Assembly (NCBI RefSeq): GCF_028293085.1
Contig: NZ_JAQGLC010000391.1
Coordinates: forward strand, 1 to 39,888
Direction of reading: 5' to 3'
Length of the DNA: 39,888 bases
Source: Sphingomonas bacterium
GTDB lineage: Bacteria > Pseudomonadota > Alphaproteobacteria > Sphingomonadales > Sphingomonadaceae
The translations under genes and the position numbers were made by a program. Positions 26,611 to 32,229 of this stretch are shown one piece after another. Below the pieces are notes generated by a model. It was not told where the DNA came from. It made no database searches and worked only from the letters and a program-made list of their open reading frames with translations. The stretch's first letter is position 1. Each line of letters begins with the position of its first letter.

Positions 26611-27414
26611 TCACGGTGGCGCGAAACGCTCCAGCATCTCGTGGAATGTCGAGTCGGCCGCCGCCTGCGACCTGGCGTCGACAAGGCCCTTCGGCTCCGC
26701 CTCGGCGATCGCATATTCGGCTTCGACGAACGCCTCGATTTCGGCGGGCATCGGCGCCAGCCCGAGCTCGCGCGTTTCGGCCTTGCGTGCGATCAGGTCG
26801 GCGATGATCGTCCGGACTTCCGCGGGCGGTTCGCACTCGGCGATCAGCGTCGGGAAATGCATCGGTGGCGTGGCGGTGGGATGATAGCGCATCCAGCGCA
26901 GCACCGCGGCCGGGCGCAGGATGTAGAAGAGCCGCTTGATAGCGATCCCGTCCCCATCGCTCGCCCGCTTCCATTGCTGCAGGCCGAGATGAAGATAGTG
27001 ACGCCGGACCAGAGGGAGCGGGGCATGGGCGTCGGCAAAGGCCAGGAGGGCATCGCGGAACGCAGGATCGCGGCGATAGACGATCGGCGAACGCAGCCAT
27101 TCGATCGCCACCGCATTGCCCTTGACGATCAGCCGCAAAGCCTTGGCGACGTCCCAGCCATTGACGTCGAGCAGCCCGTCGAGCGGCGTCTCGATCACGT
27201 CGCGCCGCGGCCAGAGGCTGAGATAATCCCGCCGCCGGCGGACGAACAGGAAGCGGCAGTCATAGTCGCTGTCGGGCGAGGCGAAGCCCCAGGCCCGGCT
27301 GCCGCTCTCGATCGCGAGCGGCATGGAGACCCGATCGTCCTGCACGATCGCGCCGAGGCGCGCGTCGATCGCGGCGACGGTCGCCGGATCGAAATCGGTG
27401 GGGATCGAGCGCAT
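26611..27414 (-). CDS. RlaP/YcgL-type nucleotidyltransferase
   Basis: Predicted DNA-polymerase-beta-superfamily nucleotidyltransferase of 267 aa. ESGSRAWGFASPDSDYDCRFLFV provides the GS helix and the two metal-binding Asp residues of the fold (SDYD); the third acidic residue is probably in the following TPLDGLLDVNGWDVAKAL region. This matches the RlaP family (Pfam PF10127, COG3541), which has been linked by genome context to RNA repair. The helical C-terminal half has RRHYLHLGLQQWKR and KRLFYILRPAAVLRWM, family-typical. Its start overlaps the HAD gene stop (TGATG), so the two are translationally coupled. No RNA ligase is seen nearby. Confidence 0.87.
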   Translation of the reverse strand: MRSIPTDFDPATVAAIDARLGAIVQDDRVSMPLAIESGSRAWGFASPDSDYDCRFLFVRRRRDYLSLWPRRDVIETPLDGLLDVNGWDVAKALRLIVKGNAVAIEWLRSPIVYRRDPAFRDALLAFADAHAPLPLVRRHYLHLGLQQWKRASDGDGIAIKRLFYILRPAAVLRWMRYHPTATPPMHFPTLIAECEPPAEVRTIIADLIARKAETRELGLAPMPAEIEAFVEAEYAIAEAEPKGLVDARSQAAADSTFHEMLERFAPP

Positions 27415-28163
27415 CAGGCCTGGCGCCGCCGCTCTTCATCGTCGCGGCGCAGGGGCCGGCCGAGCAGCAATTGCGCGACCTCGTCAGGGCTCTCGAACAG
27501 GATGTCCGGGCCGGCCTGCACCAACGCGTCGCGATGTGCATAGCCCCAGAGCACGCCCGCCGCGGTGACGCCGACCTTGCGCGAGGCCATGATGTCGCGG
27601 GTTTCGTCGCCGATCGAGATCGCCTCATAGGGCTCGACACAGCTTCGCCGCAGGACCCGCCGATAGCGCGGGGCCTTGCCGAACAGAGAGGCGCCGCATT
27701 CGAACCAGTCGATCCGCGCGACGAGCTCGGGGCCGAGAATGGCCTTCGCATTGGCCTCGTCGTTCGAGGTGACCAGCGCGATGCGCATGCCGCTGTCGGC
27801 GATCTGCCCGATCAGCGCGCGAACGCCGGGGAACAGCGCAATGCGATCGGTCTGCTGCGCCAGCAGCGCGTGGACGTAGCGCCCGATCGCGGGGAGCTTC
27901 CAGCGCGGGATGCCGAGATAGCGGATCACCTCGCGCGAGGTGCGGCCGCGGAGCATGGCGACTTCCTCGGTGCTGACGGTGCGGAAGCCGAAGCGTGCGG
28001 CGAGCTGGTCGGCGATCGACAGGAACCAGTCGCCGCTGTCGGCCAGCGTGCCGTCGAAATCGAAGATCACCAGCCGGTAGCGGGGCGACGGCGCGCCGCC
28101 GCCGGCGTCGCTGCCGGAAGGGCTGGCGGGGGCCGTCACGGCGTCACCGTTTCGAGCCGCCAC
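27414..28163 (-). CDS. HAD-superfamily phosphatase
   Basis: Hydrolase of up to 249 aa. Motif I DFDGTLADSG holds the nucleophile and general-acid Asp, motif II is ALVTSNDE, a Lys of motif III is likely in LFGKAPRYRR, and motif IV is ISIGDETRD. The cap is the small helical insert of phosphoglycolate-phosphatase-like proteins (RGRTSREVIRYLGIP). It overlaps the end of the upstream EF-hand gene: GTG at 28163 overlaps it by 20 bases, while GTG at 28139 would begin just after its stop; both are possible. The last base of the stop overlaps the next gene start. Natural substrate unknown. Confidence 0.88.
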   Translation of the reverse strand: MAARNGDAVTAPASPSGSDAGGGAPSPRYRLVIFDFDGTLADSGDWFLSIADQLAARFGFRTVSTEEVAMLRGRTSREVIRYLGIPRWKLPAIGRYVHALLAQQTDRIALFPGVRALIGQIADSGMRIALVTSNDEANAKAILGPELVARIDWFECGASLFGKAPRYRRVLRRSCVEPYEAISIGDETRDIMASRKVGVTAAGVLWGYAHRDALVQAGPDILFESPDEVAQLLLGRPLRRDDEERRRQA

Positions 28164-28689
28164 GGCGGCGACCCTCGGGGCTGTCGTCGACGCCGGACTT
28201 GATCGTCAGCAGCTCGGCGCGCGTGACCACGCCGTCCTTGTCCTTGTCGAAGCGCGCGAACAGCGCATCGAACTGCGCCTCGAGCTCGGCCAGGGTGATG
28301 CGGTTGTCGCCGTCGGTGTCGATGGTGAAGGGGCTGGGCAGGGCGTTGCGATCGCCCAGCCACAAAAGCGCCCAATCGCTATAGCCGATATAGCCGATCG
28401 ACCCGGTGCCTGCGCCCTCCACGCCTGCAAAGCTGCGCTTCAGGCAGGCGTCGAGCTCGGCATGAGTCACCTTCGCATCGCCATTGGCGTCACAGGCGGC
28501 GATCATCATCGCGGCGGGCTCGACGATGATCGTTGGTGTCGGCTGGCCGGTCGGGGACGGCCCGTTGGGCGTGCCGAGCGGGATCGGCTGGATCGATCGT
28601 CCGCTCTGCGCGGCGGCTGGCGCGGCGATCGCCACGGCGACGATGGTCAATGCGACGATGGGGGTCAACGCGGCGATGGGGATCGACAT
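28144..28689 (-). CDS. Secreted EF-hand protein
   Basis: Protein of 181 aa with a signal peptide (MSIPIAALTPIVALTIVAVA...AAAQSG), a Pro/Thr-rich linker, and three EF-hand loops: DANGDAKVTHAE (about residue 68), DTDGDNRITLAE (about 122) and DKDKDGVVTRAE (about 147). Start at 28689 is chosen because the signal begins there; extension to 29136 would cross a promoter-like, non-coding stretch. It is first in a minus-strand operon with a HAD phosphatase and an RlaP-type nucleotidyltransferase, overlapping the next gene slightly. A role in calcium binding in the periplasm is inferred. Confidence 0.85.
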   Translation of the reverse strand: MSIPIAALTPIVALTIVAVAIAAPAAAQSGRSIQPIPLGTPNGPSPTGQPTPTIIVEPAAMMIAACDANGDAKVTHAELDACLKRSFAGVEGAGTGSIGYIGYSDWALLWLGDRNALPSPFTIDTDGDNRITLAELEAQFDALFARFDKDKDGVVTRAELLTIKSGVDDSPEGRRRGGSKR

Positions 28690-29056
28690 GCGTATCTCGG
28701 GCCCTTTCACGGGATCAACGGGCTGGCGTCGCCACGGCCATGGAAACCGATAGCCGGATTCGGTGGCGTGGCGATAGCCATGCTGCAGGTGCGTGCGGAT
28801 GAGCGGAAGGCCCGATGCCGGAAACGATGCGGGCGGGGGCCGGGTGTCGCGCGGTCGGCGAAAAGAAATACTTCGCGTTTTGGTGCGCGATTTCGGTCGA
28901 AAACTGACAGCCCGTCCTTGACGAAGCGGGGTGGGCGACGCGGGGGCGTCCGGGAGGGTCGCCTGGGCAAGTATCGGGCATGTAATCGGGGTCGGGGGGA
29001 CAATAGCGCGAAAGTGATATTCCCGGCGCAGGCGGATTATGTCACCCCTTTTGGAT
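28690..29056. other. Intergenic region between the EF-hand operon and the IS1595 element
   Basis: No gene is supported. TCGCCACG near 28730 and CGTGGCGA near 28765 form an 8-bp inverted repeat inside the leader of the EF-hand gene. From about 28860 to 28920 the sequence becomes A/T-richer, a plausible promoter for the minus-strand operon. Confidence 0.35.
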
Positions 29057-29089
29057 AAAAGTATTTGGCGATTATCCCCTTGACCCACG
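29057..29089 (+). repeat. Left terminal inverted repeat of the IS1595 element
   Basis: Matches the right end (31779-31811) in reverse complement at 28 of 33 positions. The -35 hexamer of the transposase promoter starts inside it at 29080. Confidence 0.8.
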
Positions 29090-29108
29090 TTCGGGATTGG
29101 CCTAATCA
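29080..29108 (+). promoter_or_regulatory. Transposase promoter, apparently leaderless
   Basis: TTGACC (29080-29085), a 17-base spacer, then TAATCA (29103-29108) matches a sigma-70 promoter well. Transcription would begin about 7 bases on, at the A of the transposase ATG (29115), leaving no leader; no ribosome site is present. Confidence 0.6.
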
Positions 29109-29114
29109 GAATGC

Positions 29115-30014
29115 ATGAGCAAGTCGCCTTCCGCATCGCCCGCCCTTTCGGTCCGTGAGTTCTTCGCGCGCTTCCCGAACGAGGAAGCGTGCCTCACCCA
29201 CATCATGAACGTGCGCTTTGGCGGCACGACGATGGATTGCCCTTCGTGCGGCGCAGAAGGCGAGTTCCACAAGCTGCGCGATCGTCGCGTCTATGCTTGC
29301 CCGCATTGCCTGTTCCAGATCGCACCGACCGCTAACACGGTCCTGCACGACACCCGCACGCCGCTGGTTAGCTGGTTCTACGCCATGTACCTGTTCGCCA
29401 CCACGCGGCACGGCGTGAGCGGCAAGGAACTGCAACGCCAGCTCGGCGTGACCTATAAGACCGGCTACCGGATCGGCATGCAAATCCGCAAGCTGATGGG
29501 CGCCGCGGATTTCGACGGGCTGCTCGCCGGCCATATCCAAGCGGACGAGGCCTATGTGGGCGGTCGTCGCTCTGGCGGTAAGCGTGGGCGCGGCGCACCG
29601 GGCAAGACCATCGTCATGGGCATGATCGAGGAAGGCGGCAACATCGTCACCCAGATCATCCCGGACGTGAAGAAGCCGACCCTGCGCGCGGTCGTGAACG
29701 CCAATGTCGAGAAGGGCTCGGTCGTCTCGACTGACGAACTGATGAGCTACGGCTTACTCACCGGCGACGGCTATATCCACGGCGCTGTGAAGCACGCCGC
29801 GAAGGAATGGACCCACTACGATTACCGGCAGGACGTGACGCACTCCACGAACAGCGTGGAAGGCTTCTGGCGGCTGTTCAAGGCGTCGGTGCGGTCAACT
29901 CATATCCAGATCAGCGGCAAGCACATGCAGCGCTATCTGGACGAGTTCACTTTCCGCGCGAACCACCGCGAGCGTGTGAACGCGATGTTTGATCTGATGG
30001 TGGGCGCGCTGTGA
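29115..30014 (+). CDS. IS1595-family transposase (ISXO2-like DDE)
   Basis: Transposase of 299 aa. The N-terminal zinc ribbon uses Cys42, Cys45, Cys62 and Cys65 (CPSC and CPHC). A helix-turn-helix-like segment follows (VSGKELQRQLGVTYKTGYRI, about 101-120). The catalytic ISXO2-type domain has the likely triad Asp144 (IQADEAYVGG), Asp207 (VSTDELMS) and Glu249 (HSTNSVEGFWRLFK). No frameshift or stop is seen, so it may be active. Its last 68 bases overlap, in antisense, the 64-aa passenger gene, so transposase and cargo are physically interlocked. Confidence 0.95.
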   Translation: MSKSPSASPALSVREFFARFPNEEACLTHIMNVRFGGTTMDCPSCGAEGEFHKLRDRRVYACPHCLFQIAPTANTVLHDTRTPLVSWFYAMYLFATTRHGVSGKELQRQLGVTYKTGYRIGMQIRKLMGAADFDGLLAGHIQADEAYVGGRRSGGKRGRGAPGKTIVMGMIEEGGNIVTQIIPDVKKPTLRAVVNANVEKGSVVSTDELMSYGLLTGDGYIHGAVKHAAKEWTHYDYRQDVTHSTNSVEGFWRLFKASVRSTHIQISGKHMQRYLDEFTFRANHRERVNAMFDLMVGAL

Positions 30015-30141
30015 CAACGCGCTCCACTATCGCCTCGAATTGAGCGGGATCGGCTGGACCGATGCCCTGCGCTTCGGCTTGCGCGATGAAATCCTGCAAT
30101 CGCCCTTCTGAAAGGGCTTTCGACAACGTAAGTTGCGTCAT
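29947..30141 (-). CDS. 64-aa passenger protein overlapping the transposase gene
   Basis: Small hydrophilic protein (MTQLTLSKALSEGRLQDFIAQ at the start, a charged end SHARGGSRGK). Its ATG overlaps the stop of the preceding 250-aa gene by ATGA, so it belongs to that operon, and its 3' end runs 68 bases into the transposase in antisense. Similar short proteins with a helical SEGRLQDFIAQAEA-type start and an R/G-rich end are, from memory, common on sphingomonad mobile DNA. Function unknown. Confidence 0.6.
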   Translation of the reverse strand: MTQLTLSKALSEGRLQDFIAQAEAQGIGPADPAQFEAIVERVVTARPPSDQTSRSHARGGSRGK

Positions 30142-30890
30142 GCTGCTACCAATCCCGCTATCGCGTCGTCGGGAACGTTGTCTTGAATAACGTTCGCTGC
30201 CTGCGAGAGAATGCCCAGATAGTCACCCATCGCGCGCTTGTCGCGAACGACCGCGACGCCGACCGGACGTTGCTGCAACAAGCTTAGATCGTGAAACATC
30301 GTTGCCGTGGAATACACGGAACTGTGGTGGTTCGAAACCGCCTCGAACGCGAGGCGCCGGCCGTCAACCGTGACGAGCGCCGACACCTTCCAGCGATGGC
30401 TAGAGGCGCCCGCAATCTCTGCGTCCTTTGCGACCTTGGGCGCCCCGAAAAGGTGAACCAGGCGCAAGTACAACTGCGCCTCAATCTCAGCTTCGTTGCG
30501 GCTGGCGACACGCTCAACGATCCGGTGCGCAATTTGAACGGAAGCGGCGCCGACATCGGCAATGGCCCCCGCAAGCTGGTCAGCGCTAACTTCGATCGAG
30601 ATGGAGCGATTAATGCAATCAAGGCCGAACTGTTCGGCAACGGCATTGGCGCTCCGGCCAAAGAGATGATCGGCACCGACAAGATCGGCCTCATGATAGG
30701 CAAGGCCTGAATCGCTGACCCGGAAACCCTGCCTAGCCTCTGCTACCGTAATCGCGGCGACGGCGCCGCTCGGATAGAAAGTGGGGATCGTGACGACTGT
30801 TTCCTGTCCCACGTCTCTGATCGAGACGAGCGCCTTCATAGCAGCCCCAACCGCCGCGCGACGCTCAAAAAGGTGTATTTTCACAGGCAT
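30138..30890 (-). CDS. Passenger protein, DUF1828/DUF1829-like (tentative)
   Basis: Protein of about 250 aa with no catalytic motif that I recognise. The N-terminal part (VVTIPTFYPSGAVAAITVAE then FRVSDSGLAYHEA) resembles the DUF1828 pattern of a short barrel ending in a conserved S/D-x-G turn, and the C-terminal part (WKVSALVTVDGRRLAFEAVS...RPVGVAVVRDK) resembles DUF1829. This assignment is by pattern only. Start at 30890 lies 4 bases past the stop of the 172-aa gene; ATG at 30839 is an alternative with GGGGC upstream. It overlaps the next gene by 4 bases. It is cargo of the IS1595 element. Confidence 0.6.
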   Translation of the reverse strand: MPVKIHLFERRAAVGAAMKALVSIRDVGQETVVTIPTFYPSGAVAAITVAEARQGFRVSDSGLAYHEADLVGADHLFGRSANAVAEQFGLDCINRSISIEVSADQLAGAIADVGAASVQIAHRIVERVASRNEAEIEAQLYLRLVHLFGAPKVAKDAEIAGASSHRWKVSALVTVDGRRLAFEAVSNHHSSVYSTATMFHDLSLLQQRPVGVAVVRDKRAMGDYLGILSQAANVIQDNVPDDAIAGLVAA

Positions 30891-30894
30891 ATCG

Positions 30895-31413
30895 TCACAA
30901 CAATTTAGGCGACCATTCGGGTTCCGCAATATCAGTTATATCACTGATTCTAAACAGATTCTTAGCATAATCAAGCATTTCGCTAAACGCCTGTACGGGT
31001 TCGACAATTTTGATCGCCACGGGCAGGTTGCCCGCCCTCATCCGTTGCAGATCGTCTATCCAGTTCGGTTCGAAAGGATGCGCGTGCGTTCCGGTGATCA
31101 GCAGTCCGCGAAGCTCGACCGGACCTTTGAACCCGTTTTTGTGAAATGGGCTGAGCGGTTTCCAGTCGATGCGCGCCAAGGGAATGCGTGTCCGATTGCC
31201 GGGGATGCCGGTTTCCAGCTGTAGCATTACATCAGCGTTCGGACGCTGATCGTAAGCGATACCGCGCAGCGCCAGTTCGGCAATTGTCACGCCCTCGATA
31301 TCGAGAGGCGCGAGAAATTCCATCTTCCCATCGACTGATCCCGGTCCAGACCACGCGACCAGAGACGGGAGCGTCTTCCACTTTTCGATCAACGGATGGA
31401 AAGGCCCCGGCAT
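30895..31413 (-). CDS. 172-aa passenger protein of unknown function
   Basis: First gene of the three-gene cargo operon. No signal peptide or membrane segment is seen. The sequence (KMEFLAPLDIEGVTIAELAL, DVMLQLETGIPGNRTRIPLA, GPVELRGLLITGTHAHPFE) suggests a beta-rich soluble domain. Codon use is more A/T-rich than in neighbouring chromosomal genes, particularly at 30900-30990, consistent with transfer. It ends 4 bases before the next start. I do not recognise the family; the constant spacing suggests that it works with the 250-aa protein. Confidence 0.6.
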   Translation of the reverse strand: MPGPFHPLIEKWKTLPSLVAWSGPGSVDGKMEFLAPLDIEGVTIAELALRGIAYDQRPNADVMLQLETGIPGNRTRIPLARIDWKPLSPFHKNGFKGPVELRGLLITGTHAHPFEPNWIDDLQRMRAGNLPVAIKIVEPVQAFSEMLDYAKNLFRISDITDIAEPEWSPKLL

Positions 31414-31465
31414 TTGCCATGCATATCGCGGTCGTTACGATGTGGCGAATCTTTGGGAGGGCGCG

Positions 31466-31777
31466 ATGATCGGTCTGATGATGATGCTGGCGGCGGCGAA
31501 CACGCCGCTCGATGACGCGCAGCGTGATTACAACATTTGCGTCCGAAAGGCCGCAGTAAGGCTGGAGCCATCCGGCGACGCTCCGGAGGATATAGCGCGA
31601 GCCGCCCAAGTGCTCTGCTCAACTGAACGCTTCGTTGCCTTGAACATCGCCGTCAAGGCGGGTGGTACCGCAGTCAATGACACCGAAAGCGCGGCCAAGT
31701 TTTACGCTGCGGCAGAAGTTACGATTGCCCGTTTATGCCGCAAGACCAAGGACTGCATCAACACAGGCCTCAAGTGA
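31466..31777 (+). CDS. Small secreted passenger protein
   Basis: Protein of 103 aa; ATG at 31466 follows GGGAGG by 5 bases. Residues 1-14 (MIGLMMMLAAANTP) look like a short signal peptide. The mature part is helical with three Cys (CVRKAAV, VLCSTER, LCRKTKDC region), suitable for disulfides in the periplasm. It is divergent from the three-gene cargo operon and ends one base before the right terminal repeat of the element, so it is part of the cargo. No family is recognised. Confidence 0.6.
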   Translation: MIGLMMMLAAANTPLDDAQRDYNICVRKAAVRLEPSGDAPEDIARAAQVLCSTERFVALNIAVKAGGTAVNDTESAAKFYAAAEVTIARLCRKTKDCINTGLK

Positions 31778-31778
31778 A

Positions 31779-31811
31779 CGTGTGTGAAGGGGATAAACGC
31801 CAAGTATTTTT
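31779..31811 (-). repeat. Right terminal inverted repeat of the IS1595 element
   Basis: Reverse complement matches the left end (29057-29089) at 28 of 33 positions, including TTGGCG and TTATCCCCTT. Confidence 0.8.
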
Positions 31812-31938
31812 CTGCCCGACCCGGCATTTTCACGAAGAAAAGCCGCGGAACCGCCATAACAACTTGCCATGCGGGTGCCGGAGGCGATCCCAGTACGATC
31901 GGCATGGCACTCCTCCATGAAATGCCAAGTACATAATT

Positions 31939-31968
31939 TTGTCACCCAGCTTTTTCCAACACTATAGT
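31939..31968 (+). promoter_or_regulatory. Probable promoter of the adenylate cyclase gene
   Basis: TTGTCA (31939-31944), 18-base spacer, TATAGT (31963-31968). Each hexamer differs from the sigma-70 consensus at one position. It would give a leader of about 255 bases before the cyclase ATG at 32230. Confidence 0.55.
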
Positions 31969-32039
31969 TACAAATATTCATATTTTTATCGTTCCGTCGC
32001 AGTATCTTGCGTGGTTCGCCCGCGTCTTTCAAAAAGAAC

Positions 32040-32117
32040 GGGCGATTCCCCTATGGCCGAGCGCTCGACTGGATTGAATCGGCCGAGCGAGCCTCGGCCC
32101 GGCCGCGGGAATCGCCC
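32040..32117. other. Large branched hairpin in the adenylate cyclase leader
   Basis: GGGCGATTCCC (32040-32050) is exactly inverted as GGGAATCGCCC at 32107-32117; inside, GGCCGAG pairs with CTCGGCC. On the minus strand the stem is followed within 4 bases by five T, which would make it terminator-like for minus transcription. On the plus strand it could act as a leader structure. Confidence 0.6.
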
Positions 32118-32229
32118 TTCAGCAAGCCGCAACCATTGCACCATAAGCGTTGCGCGGCACCGGCACTCCGCGCGATACTGCGCGGCGGCGGGGGATGTAG
32201 CGCGCCGCGTCGCGGCGAGGGGACAGAGC

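Larger units (their letters stand above)
29057..31811. mobile_element. IS1595-family element with passenger genes (about 2.75 kb)
   Basis: The terminal inverted repeats can be aligned: left 29057-29089 (AAAAGTATTTGGCGATTATC, then CCCTTGACCCACG) and right 31779-31811, which on the minus strand reads AAAAATACTTGGCGTTTATC, then CCCTTCACACACG. 28 of 33 positions match by eye. Inside are a transposase on the plus strand, three overlapping passenger genes on the minus strand and one secreted-protein gene on the plus strand ending one base before the right repeat. IS1595 members with passenger genes are known. No 8-bp target duplication is visible at these ends, so the exact tips are uncertain or the flanks have changed. 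Confidence 0.8.
31812..32229. other. Long intergenic region: nested hairpins, promoter and structured leader
   Basis: No gene is supported. Next to the IS end is a nested inverted repeat, 31823-31926: outer arms GGCATTT/AAATGCC, middle arms TGCCATGC (31865-31872)/GCATGGCA (31902-31909), inner CGATC/GATCG around a 7-base loop. An A/T-rich stretch with a promoter follows, then a large hairpin at 32040-32117 in the adenylate cyclase leader. Confidence 0.6.

Noticed and set aside
28462..29058. 198-codon plus-strand frame upstream of the transposase
   Set aside because: It is antisense to the EF-hand gene and continues through its promoter; Gly/Arg-rich product without features.
31733..32032. 99-codon open frame on the minus strand across the right IS end
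   Set aside because: It crosses the terminal repeat and the nested hairpins, lacks a ribosome site and shows no recognisable domain.
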